This document shows positions 1 through 5,133 of a stretch of 9,496 nucleotides of DNA, piece by piece. The notes below the pieces were generated by a model, which had not been told where the DNA came from, did not search any database, and saw only the letters and a list, made by a program, of their open reading frames with translations. Both the position numbers and the translations under genes were made by a program. The stretch is from Candidatus Poseidonia sp. Lineage in GTDB: Archaea; Thermoplasmatota; Poseidoniia; Poseidoniales; Poseidoniaceae. Positions within the stretch are counted from its first letter, which is position 1. Every line of letters begins with the position of its first letter. Location of the stretch: contig JALRLQ010000058.1 in assembly GCA_023254365.1 (NCBI GenBank), positions 1 to 9,496 on the forward strand, in the 5' to 3' direction.

Positions 1-540
1 ATGTCCCTGGTTCATAACGGCATCAATGTCGTCGGAATTGGCTATACTGTTTACATCGGTAGCGAATACGAGCATGAAATGTTGACCGAAGCTGCCCAGT
101 TTATCCGCCAAGCACACGAGCAGGGCATGATTTCTGTTGTGTGGATGTATCCTCGCGGAAAGGCCGTGCCCAACGAGAAAGATCCTCAACTCATCGCTGG
201 AGCGGCCGGTGTGGCTGGCTGTTTGGGTGCAGACTTTGCTAAGGTCAACTACCCTGAAGCGTGGGAGGGCATGACGCAACCCGAATCCTTCCAAATCGCC
301 GTTGAGGCAGCAGGCCGTACCGGCATCATTTGCTCGGGTGGCGGTTCGCTTCCACCGCGTGAGTTCCTTCAGCGTCTCCACGATCAAATCAACATCTCGG
401 GTTGCCGAGGTGCTGCCACGGGACGAAACATTCACCAAAAGCCGACCGAGGAAGCGGTACGTATGACCGCCGCCTGTCACGCCATCATTTGTGACGGTGC
501 ATCGGTGGATGATGCCATGGCCATCTTCGAAGGTCAGTGA
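1..540 (+). CDS. Archaeal class I aldolase, DhnA/FbaB family (5'-truncated)
   Basis: Schiff-base aldolase of the TIM-barrel DhnA family, most likely cytosolic fructose-1,6-bisphosphate aldolase of glycolysis/gluconeogenesis. Visible landmarks: GSEYEHEML (residues 20-28), the family signature MYPRGK (49-54), the probable Schiff-base lysine K81 in GADFAKVNYP, a glycine-rich phosphate-binding loop SGGG (112-115), and ATGRNIHQKP near 138-147. The family is usually about 260-300 residues; only 179 are in the window, so about 80-120 N-terminal residues lie upstream and the ATG at base 1 is probably an internal methionine. The reading frame is intact to TGA at 538-540. The related archaeal enzyme 2-amino-3,7-dideoxyheptulosonate synthase (early aromatic synthesis) shares these motifs, so the substrate is not settled by sequence alone. 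Confidence 0.88.
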   Translation: MSLVHNGINVVGIGYTVYIGSEYEHEMLTEAAQFIRQAHEQGMISVVWMYPRGKAVPNEKDPQLIAGAAGVAGCLGADFAKVNYPEAWEGMTQPESFQIAVEAAGRTGIICSGGGSLPPREFLQRLHDQINISGCRGAATGRNIHQKPTEEAVRMTAACHAIICDGASVDDAMAIFEGQ

Positions 541-650
541 CCGCCATTTCGGTTCTGTTTCGATTTTAATTCAACAGCCAATGGTTTCGCGCTACGGGGA
601 ACAACGCGTTCAGCTGCGAAGTGGTGCTGTCGAGACGACGTTGACCGGTT
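541..650. other. Convergent intergenic spacer
   Basis: A 110-base spacer between the ends of the aldolase gene (+) and the small winged-helix gene (-). It contains a short T-rich run around 558-570 (with TTTT at 564-567) that could serve as an archaeal U-tract terminator for the aldolase transcript. I see no gene, hairpin or repeat in it. Confidence 0.4.
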
Positions 651-974
651 TCAGAGTTTTTCGTCTGAGGACGTCATGAAGTTGCCTTCACTGTCAACGA
701 TGATGGGGGTGCCTTCCACCCACTCAGGGCAGTGCTCAGAGACCCAGTCTCGAGTGGCCCATTCGCAGATGTCGTAACCGCCGGAGAGAATGCCAGAGCG
801 CTTGATGTAACCGACCTTGACGATGTCTTTGTCTTTGGAGAGAACGTTGCCGAGTTGTTGGCTGGTGGTTCCGTGGCGCATCGTGCTGTTGATGTGCTCG
901 AGGATTTCAGCGGTGTTTCGTGGGCGGTCGCCCAGGAATTTCTTGATTTTTTCACGGATCCTTGTTGTTTTCAT
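651..974 (-). CDS. Small winged helix-turn-helix protein
   Basis: A 107-residue protein, probably a DNA-binding winged-helix protein. Residues 1-35 read as basic helices (KTTRIREKIKKFL, then TAEILEHIN), followed by TTSQQLGNVLSKDKDIVKVGYIKR (36-59), which fits a recognition helix and beta wing. The C-terminal half (DICEWATRDWVSEHCPEWV, 68-86) is tryptophan-rich and could be a dimerisation or ligand surface; I do not recognise it. The start is well supported: the leader on the minus strand carries GGAGG (983-987) eight bases before ATG (972-974). A TATA-like ATTATATC lies upstream at about 1047-1054, implying a leader of roughly 50 bases. It is transcribed divergently from the 830-residue winged-helix gene. 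Target unknown. Confidence 0.8.
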   Translation of the reverse strand: MKTTRIREKIKKFLGDRPRNTAEILEHINSTMRHGTTSQQLGNVLSKDKDIVKVGYIKRSGILSGGYDICEWATRDWVSEHCPEWVEGTPIIVDSEGNFMTSSDEKL

Positions 975-1247
975 CTTCGTTCCCTCCTGTCATTGTTTTG
1001 CGGTCTCCATTGGATGTTGCCGCTGTTTCAAAGGAGCGAGGCTGCTGATATAATGGTTCCCATCAAATTGAACGACTTGGTTACCGTTGGTGCCAAAATA
1101 TAGGTGTTAATCATACACTTGGCCACCGGGAAGTAAGTTATTTTCCACGTTTCCACAGGAAATCTATAACTTAATGTAACAAATTAATGATATTATGTGG
1201 CGGATTTAAGAAGGGGTGTCGGTTGAGTCGGAATGAGGTGACTGCTG
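975..1247. promoter_or_regulatory. Divergent promoter region between two winged-helix genes
   Basis: This 273-base region separates two outward-facing genes. For the minus-strand gene, TATA-like ATTATATC (1047-1054, minus strand) and the Shine-Dalgarno GGAGG (983-987) are visible. For the plus-strand gene, the AT-rich block 1161-1197 contains several TATA-like stretches, and GAGGTGA (1235-1241) sits six bases before the ATG at 1248. Between the two promoters lie two copies of ACTTGGNNACCG (1075-1086 and 1117-1128), offset by 42 bases, a candidate operator pair. Confidence 0.6.
1075..1128. repeat. Direct repeat pair ACTTGGNNACCG, 42-base period
   Basis: ACTTGGttACCG at 1075-1086 and ACTTGGccACCG at 1117-1128 agree at all ten defined positions. 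The 42-base offset is close to four helical turns, which would place bound proteins on the same face of the DNA. Their location between two divergent promoters of winged-helix genes fits a regulator-binding site, but a chance match is not excluded. Confidence 0.45.
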
Positions 1248-3740
1248 ATGTCAGCGAGAGGCATTCGTTCAAGCGCCCATCGACAGGTCTTGACATGGTT
1301 GCGGCACGGACCTGCAACCGTCTCTGAAATCGCCAAACAATTTGACATGCGGATGCCGCACGCATCGCTTGCGTGTCGCCAATTACGGGCTGACGGGCTG
1401 ATCGTTCGTGACGAAACAGGGGGGTTGCGAAACGCTCCAATGTACCTCAGCCAACGCGGTGTTGAACGGTTGCATCAAGACGCTCTCGCAAAATTGAGGC
1501 ACTATGCGGATCGTTTTGACCGTCAAGGAGAACATTGCGTCCTGCAGGCCGATGCCACCAACGTGTTACTTGGTTACGTTGAATCTCCCGAATCTCCGTT
1601 AATTTTCATCCCGAGTACGACCGATGGAAGTCAACCTACATCCAGTGGAAATGCAGGGGGGGTCTGGGTTCTCTTGGAGAGCGAACAGACCGTGTGGATT
1701 GACCTCACCGATTTTTCTGCCACAACACCGCCGGCTGCACCGCAAGGCGTCACGCTTCAGGATTTTCACCAACGCCCACAAAAGGTGGGTTTGATTCGTG
1801 GAGAAATCTTCGAATCAACTGCCCATAGCGGGCTTATTGAAGGGCATCGTTTCACAACGCTTTCCGAGATGGAAGTGCCACCGCTTCGTCTTCGAGAAGG
1901 TGAGGTTCCCATTGGAACCGTTGTTGGCACTGACCACGCCTATTTCCCTCCACGAGGAATGGTCGCTCACCTGCCTTCATCCGTCGACAGAGCATTGTTA
2001 TTGGATGCATTGAGTCAACATGCCGTCCATTTCTCCGACAGAGAGGGCCTGCGTCGACGGACATTACCGGTGGGTGTTCTTCGGGCATGGCTTGCAATGA
2101 AGCACTCTCGGATGTCAGAGGAAAAAATTCACCTTGCTCACCAAGACTTGGTCACTTCTCTCCAACAGACGTCAACATCCATCGCTCCGTCCCTTCGGAG
2201 GGAACTGGCGACCGATTTTGGCGAAGTTGAATGGAGCGAAGAGGATTGGAAAGTCGGCCTCATTGACATCTATGGCATGTCGCATCGAGGGCTTGAGGCC
2301 GTGCTCACCCATCTGGTCGAGTCCACAACGCTCCCGTTTTCGGTTGATTGGCCGTTCGAAGACGCTGCCTTTCGGATGCAGACCAACATGGACGAGCATC
2401 CGTTGTGCCAGGTGTGGATCACGCGAAAAGGAGGCGATGACCGCCTCACGTCCGTCAATCGCTTTTCTCCCACTCCGGAGGTGGCCACGATCCACGTCCA
2501 TCTCGGCCGAACAACCGTCTTGCCTGTGCGTCTCGGCTCAAGCAGTTCGATGTTCGCCGAACAACAGCGGCTGGACCGCGTGCCCGCCAATGCCGTGGAG
2601 TTGCTCGAAGGTCACCGCCTCCGGGGAAACGAAGGCTACTCACGTCCATGTCCCGACGGCCCTGAAGGCGTCCGCATGAACACTGCGTTGCGGTTTTTTC
2701 CAGTCGGAGATGAGCCCTCGGCCAATGCTTGGGAAGCGGAGGATGCGTTGGCTTCGTGGATTGCCAGCCCTCAGGACCAACGGCCTGCACGTTGGATACG
2801 CCTGCATTCCCGCTTGCCAAAGGGGTGGACCGACCTGATGGAGGTCGCCAGCACACCACCATCGCATTTCGTTCAAGCGATGGCCAAAGCCAACCCGGAT
2901 TGGCTTATGCACGCCTTCCATCGGTTACGAACCGATCTTCTCGCTACGCCCTCGTTGATGCTCGACCTTGTCAACGGTCTGAGCGACCCAGAACTTGGTT
3001 CATGGTGCGCCACGGCGCTGCTTTGTGGCCTCGATCCAGTCGCTACCGAACATGCAAGCGTGATCGAGCAGGCGACGCAACGTTGGTTTCAACAGCCAAT
3101 CTGTGAACAACACGTCCTCGAACAGATGTTTTCTTCTCAGACCCTCGGTTCTGCTCACGATGAGGCACGATTGTCATCGTGGTTGGCCTTTGCTCGGCAA
3201 CAACCCAAGTCCACGTTGCTGTCCCATTGGGCTGAGGCGGTTGAGGTTGCGCGGAGCAACGAGCCTTGGCTTTCAGAACGGCAGCGGGTGTTCATGCAGC
3301 GATTGCCCGCTGAGTGGTGGTCATGTTACGCCGAGGGTTGGTTGACGACACAACTGAACAGCGCCTCAGGGAGAATGTGGCTCAAGGAGCATGAACTGAA
3401 TTGGCTTGCCCAACTAACCCTTCCCGCTGGATGGGTGACTGGATTGCCCGGGGCCCAACGCCCCCATCCTGGCCATTCCCTCACTTCGGATATGCTGATT
3501 GGCGTGAAATTGCTTGGGGATGGTCCGGGTGTGACCAACCTCAACGACACCTATGAGGCGGTGTATGCGATGGAGCAAGGGCTCCCTCCTCCTCCCTTGG
3601 AGGTTCATCCTTATGGGGGCTGGATGGTCCATCCAGTTGACCGTTGGCCCCGATTCGATGCCGCCGTTTTGGAGGTTGGTGACACTCGAATCGGTCATCT
3701 TCTGTTTGCCATCGGCTTTGCCAGTCGCCTTCAGGAATGA
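1248..3740 (+). CDS. Large winged-helix protein of unknown function (830 aa)
   Basis: An 830-residue protein whose first 70 residues form a MarR/ArsR-like winged helix: helix RQVLTWLRH (12-20), helix-turn-helix TVSEIAKQF ... ASLACRQLRADGLIVRD (24-55), then a wing to about residue 68. Residues 80-340 look mostly beta/mixed; residues 480-760 look largely alpha-helical and are rich in tryptophan. I recognise no catalytic motif, no P-loop, no cysteine cluster and no membrane segment, so a soluble DNA-binding regulator or scaffold is the only supportable statement. The start is firm: GAGGTGA (1235-1241) precedes ATG by six bases, and an in-frame TGA at 1239-1241 excludes a longer form. The long single frame runs to TGA at 3738-3740. 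It is divergent from a second, small winged-helix gene and is followed by the guide-RNA region rather than by an operon partner. Confidence 0.85.
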   Translation: MSARGIRSSAHRQVLTWLRHGPATVSEIAKQFDMRMPHASLACRQLRADGLIVRDETGGLRNAPMYLSQRGVERLHQDALAKLRHYADRFDRQGEHCVLQADATNVLLGYVESPESPLIFIPSTTDGSQPTSSGNAGGVWVLLESEQTVWIDLTDFSATTPPAAPQGVTLQDFHQRPQKVGLIRGEIFESTAHSGLIEGHRFTTLSEMEVPPLRLREGEVPIGTVVGTDHAYFPPRGMVAHLPSSVDRALLLDALSQHAVHFSDREGLRRRTLPVGVLRAWLAMKHSRMSEEKIHLAHQDLVTSLQQTSTSIAPSLRRELATDFGEVEWSEEDWKVGLIDIYGMSHRGLEAVLTHLVESTTLPFSVDWPFEDAAFRMQTNMDEHPLCQVWITRKGGDDRLTSVNRFSPTPEVATIHVHLGRTTVLPVRLGSSSSMFAEQQRLDRVPANAVELLEGHRLRGNEGYSRPCPDGPEGVRMNTALRFFPVGDEPSANAWEAEDALASWIASPQDQRPARWIRLHSRLPKGWTDLMEVASTPPSHFVQAMAKANPDWLMHAFHRLRTDLLATPSLMLDLVNGLSDPELGSWCATALLCGLDPVATEHASVIEQATQRWFQQPICEQHVLEQMFSSQTLGSAHDEARLSSWLAFARQQPKSTLLSHWAEAVEVARSNEPWLSERQRVFMQRLPAEWWSCYAEGWLTTQLNSASGRMWLKEHELNWLAQLTLPAGWVTGLPGAQRPHPGHSLTSDMLIGVKLLGDGPGVTNLNDTYEAVYAMEQGLPPPPLEVHPYGGWMVHPVDRWPRFDAAVLEVGDTRIGHLLFAIGFASRLQE

Positions 3741-3844
3741 TGCCGCTGCCTTAATAGGGAGTCGGCGTGAGCACCACGTACCGTACCTGCAACATCGGGC
3801 TGAGCTACTGTGAAATTGCTATGATGTCCGACACCATGTGTACG
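3741..3844. promoter_or_regulatory. Spacer upstream of the guide RNA, likely holding its promoter
   Basis: No convincing protein gene. AT-rich candidate TATA elements are CTTAATAG (3750-3757) and the stretch 3811-3824 around GAAATTGCTAT; the latter is about 26 bases before 3838-3845, where the first guide-RNA hairpin begins. A stem CCGTAC (3781-3786) / GTACGG (3840-3845) is possible but would compete for base 3845 with the first hairpin's lower stem. A reading frame opens here (GTG 3767, ATG 3820) but its codon use is unlike its neighbours, and the RNA structure explains the downstream bases better. Confidence 0.4.
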
Positions 3845-3904
3845 GCCGCAATCGAAGACTGGGACGACCCTTCGGGGGATGAATCTCGGTGCAAATGCGG
3901 TAAA
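3845..3904 (+). other. Guide-RNA hairpin 1 (UUCG-capped kink-turn, target unknown)
   Basis: Lower stem GCCGCA (3845-3850) with TGCGGT (3896-3901), six pairs including one G-U, followed at once by AAA (3902-3904). Upper stem ACUGGGA (3858-3864) with UCUCGGU (3884-3890), seven pairs including two wobbles. Kink-turn: C3865, GA 3866-3867, C-stem CCC (3868-3870) / GGG (3875-3877) around UUCG, three-base bulge GAU (3878-3880), GA 3881-3882, A3883. Pocket sides AUCGAAG (3851-3857) and GCAAA (3891-3895). The box-to-pocket distance is 11, or 14 if the upper stem is shorter, so the guide function is less certain than for the other two. I could not name a target. Confidence 0.65.
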
Positions 3905-3907
3905 CCA

Positions 3908-3970
3908 CCGGTGGGTTATGGGTCCTTGTGCGACGCAAGAATGAACACAAGACAACCACCTTACCGGACA
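3908..3970 (+). other. Guide-RNA hairpin 2 (GCAA-capped kink-turn, possible 23S U2586 guide)
   Basis: Lower stem CCGGUGGG (3908-3915) with CUUACCGG (3960-3967), eight pairs including two G-U, then ACA (3968-3970). Upper stem CUUGUG (3925-3930) with CACAAG (3946-3951). Kink-turn: C3931, GA 3932-3933, one-pair C-stem C3934-G3939 around GCAA, bulge AAU (3940-3942), GA 3943-3944, A3945. Pocket sides 3916-3924 and 3952-3959; pocket-to-ACA distance 14-16. GGUC (3921-3924) and AACC (3954-3957) can pair with GACC and GGUU around the UA of the conserved 23S GGUU-UA-GACC segment (U2586, E. coli numbering), only 4 + 4 pairs. Confidence 0.75.
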
Positions 3971-3974
3971 GCAC

Positions 3975-4039
3975 ACCCCGCCACCGAGGGTCAGGCCTCC
4001 GAGGAAACTGTGAACGAGGCCGTTAGGTGGCGGGGTACA
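3975..4039 (+). other. Guide-RNA hairpin 3 (GAAA-capped kink-turn, 23S helix 69 guide)
   Basis: Lower stem of 11 pairs: A3975-U4036 plus CCCCGCCACC (3976-3985) with GGUGGCGGGG (4026-4035), then ACA (4037-4039). Upper stem GGCCUC (3994-3999) with GAGGCC (4016-4021). Kink-turn: GA 4001-4002, C-stem G4003-C4008 around GAAA, bulge UGU (4009-4011), GA 4012-4013, with one extra base (A4014 and C4015 opposite C4000). The pocket sides are GAGGGUCA (3986-3993) and GUUA (4022-4025), 15 bases from the ACA. They are exactly complementary to UAAC and UGACCCUC flanking UA, which is the helix 69 loop sequence of archaeal 23S rRNA as I recall it; the modified base would be U1915 (E. coli numbering). Confidence 0.88.
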
Positions 4040-4110
4040 GCCTGCTCAAATCTTGAAAATCGTCTCCCGATGGGCGATGAAATCATATTCCTACGGCATG
4101 ACCACAGCGC
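4040..4110 (+). promoter_or_regulatory. Promoter of the CoaD-DPCK gene, probably leaderless
   Basis: The AT-rich element AAATCATATTCC (4080-4091) is centred about 25 bases before the ATG at 4111, the TATA-to-start distance expected when transcription begins at the start codon. No Shine-Dalgarno is visible before 4111, and TGA at 4099-4101 blocks any upstream in-frame start. Together these suggest a leaderless mRNA. Confidence 0.55.
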
Positions 4111-5130
4111 ATGGAAGGCGGGCAACGGTTCCAACGTTGTTTGGTCGGCGGCACCTTTGACCGATTCCATGCCGGCCACCGCTTGCTCCTCGATGCAGCC
4201 CAGCGTGCTGCAACCCATGTTGAGATTCACATCACCAGCGATGCGATGGCCGATGCCAAATCGGACCACATCCAATCCTTCGAGACCCGGCGCGACGTAT
4301 TGCTCGACTGGGTTGAGGTCCATGCCCCCAACCGGGCCACCGTTCATCTCCTTGAGGACGTCCACGGGCCTGCCCCTACCCATCTTACGGCTGATTGCAT
4401 CGTCGCTACCCCCGAAACCAGGCTTCAGTGCGAGGCCATCAATCAGCACCGTGAGAAAGCTGGTCTTCCTTCCCTTGCCATTCTTGAGGTCCCCCACATG
4501 GCGGACATGACCGGGAACATCATCAGTTCCTCGCGCATCCGTGGAGGCCACATTGACCAAGAGGGCCATCCATGGTTTTCACCGTCCTGGTTGGAACGAA
4601 CGCTTCGTATGCATCCTGACGCTGAACCGGAATTGAAAACACCCATGGGGGTTCTGTACAAAGGGCCCGAATCCAATCCCGAGGTGGCCATGTATGCGGC
4701 GCTTGATGAAATGGACGTGGAGCGAACCCTTCTGGTGGCGGTGGGCGATGTCACGGTGGCGACGATGCTCGCCATCGGCGTGACCCCCGACCTCGCCTTG
4801 GTCGACGGCCAAACCAAACGCCAAGCCCTCGCAGAGAGCGACCTGGTCGATCTGGAACCCTTTTCCCACCGACTGACAGCGATCAATCCAGCCGGTGAAT
4901 TGACACCTTCCCTGCACCAAGCCATCCAACACGCTTTGAGCAACGATGGTTCAACGGTCATCGTGGTCGACGGTGAGGAAGATTTGGCGCCGTTGTTCAT
5001 TCACCTTCTTGCCCCCGTCCATGCCGTGGTGGTGTACGGTCAACCCAGGGAAGGGGTGGTGGTTCAGTCCAGTCGGCTCGAAACCAAAGCACGATGCCGA
5101 CGATTGCTCGAATTGTTTGAGGTGCGTTGA
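4111..5130 (+). CDS. coaD: Bifunctional phosphopantetheine adenylyltransferase / GTP-dependent dephospho-CoA kinase
   Basis: A 339-residue fusion predicted to carry out the last two steps of coenzyme A synthesis in the cytosol: 4'-phosphopantetheine to dephospho-CoA, then phosphorylation to CoA. The N-terminal half (about 1-165) is the archaeal CoaD nucleotidyltransferase: GGTFDRFHAGH (13-23) is the nucleotide-binding HxGH motif and ISSSRIR (138-144) the second signature. The C-terminal half (about 175-339) is DUF359, shown in Thermococcus to be a GTP-using dephospho-CoA kinase: PMGVLYKGP (178-186), VGDVT (211-215), LVDGQTKR (230-237), NPAGELT (259-265), VDGEEDL (286-292) and YGQPREGVV (309-317). 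Every block is intact, so both activities are expected. The start is fixed by an in-frame stop at 4099-4101. The glycosyltransferase gene begins on the base after its stop codon. The symbol refers to the N-terminal half only. Confidence 0.92.
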   Translation: MEGGQRFQRCLVGGTFDRFHAGHRLLLDAAQRAATHVEIHITSDAMADAKSDHIQSFETRRDVLLDWVEVHAPNRATVHLLEDVHGPAPTHLTADCIVATPETRLQCEAINQHREKAGLPSLAILEVPHMADMTGNIISSSRIRGGHIDQEGHPWFSPSWLERTLRMHPDAEPELKTPMGVLYKGPESNPEVAMYAALDEMDVERTLLVAVGDVTVATMLAIGVTPDLALVDGQTKRQALAESDLVDLEPFSHRLTAINPAGELTPSLHQAIQHALSNDGSTVIVVDGEEDLAPLFIHLLAPVHAVVVYGQPREGVVVQSSRLETKARCRRLLELFEVR

Positions 5131-5133
5131 TTG
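5119..5133 (+). promoter_or_regulatory. Ribosome binding site deciding a TTG start
   Basis: GAGGTG (5119-5124) lies inside the last codons of the CoA gene, six bases before TTG at 5131-5133. The same GAGGTG motif with the same spacing precedes the ATG at 1248, so this looks like the organism's standard site. TTG follows the TGA stop (5128-5130) directly and in the same frame, favouring translational coupling. Confidence 0.75.

Larger units (their letters stand above)
3845..4039 (+). ncRNA. Three-hairpin H/ACA-type pseudouridylation guide RNA
   Basis: Three tandem hairpins share the archaeal H/ACA design: lower stem, two-sided pocket, upper stem, kink-turn for L7Ae, then an ACA-type box. All three apical regions read C-GA-(stem/tetraloop)-NNU-GA-A, the signature of a kink-turn with tandem sheared G-A pairs, capped by UUCG, GCAA and GAAA respectively. 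ACA follows the lower stem at 3968-3970 and 4037-4039, 14-16 bases from the top of the pocket as the family requires; the first hairpin has AAA (3902-3904) instead, at 11-14 bases. The third pocket matches 23S rRNA helix 69. Such RNAs work in the nucleoid/ribosome-assembly pathway with Cbf5, Nop10, Gar1 and L7Ae. Transcript ends are not visible; no clear T-tract follows 4039. From memory, a haloarchaeal guide RNA combines the helix 69 and peptidyl-transferase-centre sites in the same way. Confidence 0.87.

Noticed and set aside
732..1103. 123-codon plus-strand frame over the small winged-helix gene
   Set aside because: The minus-strand gene has a strong Shine-Dalgarno, a TATA box and winged-helix character; this frame has none of these.
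2134..2679. 181-codon frame inside the 830-residue gene
   Set aside because: Out-of-frame shadow, with no start signal; the main frame continues unbroken through it.
3901..3918. 18-base near-palindrome around CCACCGGTGG
   Set aside because: It could be an operator, but its right half is the lower stem of guide-RNA hairpin 2 and its left half the box region of hairpin 1; kept only as a possible alternative fold.
3741..4040. RNase P RNA or SRP RNA in the gap
   Set aside because: GCGGUAAACC and GGGUCAGG briefly recall conserved RNase P and SRP segments, but GAGGAAAGUCC, the ACAGAA segment and the SRP GGAA-tetraloop motif are absent, and the H/ACA fold accounts for the sequence.
3767..4510. A 247-codon plus-strand frame starting at GTG in the gap and overlapping the CoaD-DPCK gene
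   Set aside because: Its second half is an out-of-frame reading of coaD, its first half has arginine codon use unlike the neighbours and no Shine-Dalgarno, and the guide-RNA stems explain the bases. The CKCGKPPVGYGSLC stretch looked zinc-ribbon-like but has too few cysteines.
3991..4569. 192-codon minus-strand frame
   Set aside because: Antisense to the guide RNA and to the well-supported CoaD domain; no recognisable protein and no start signals.
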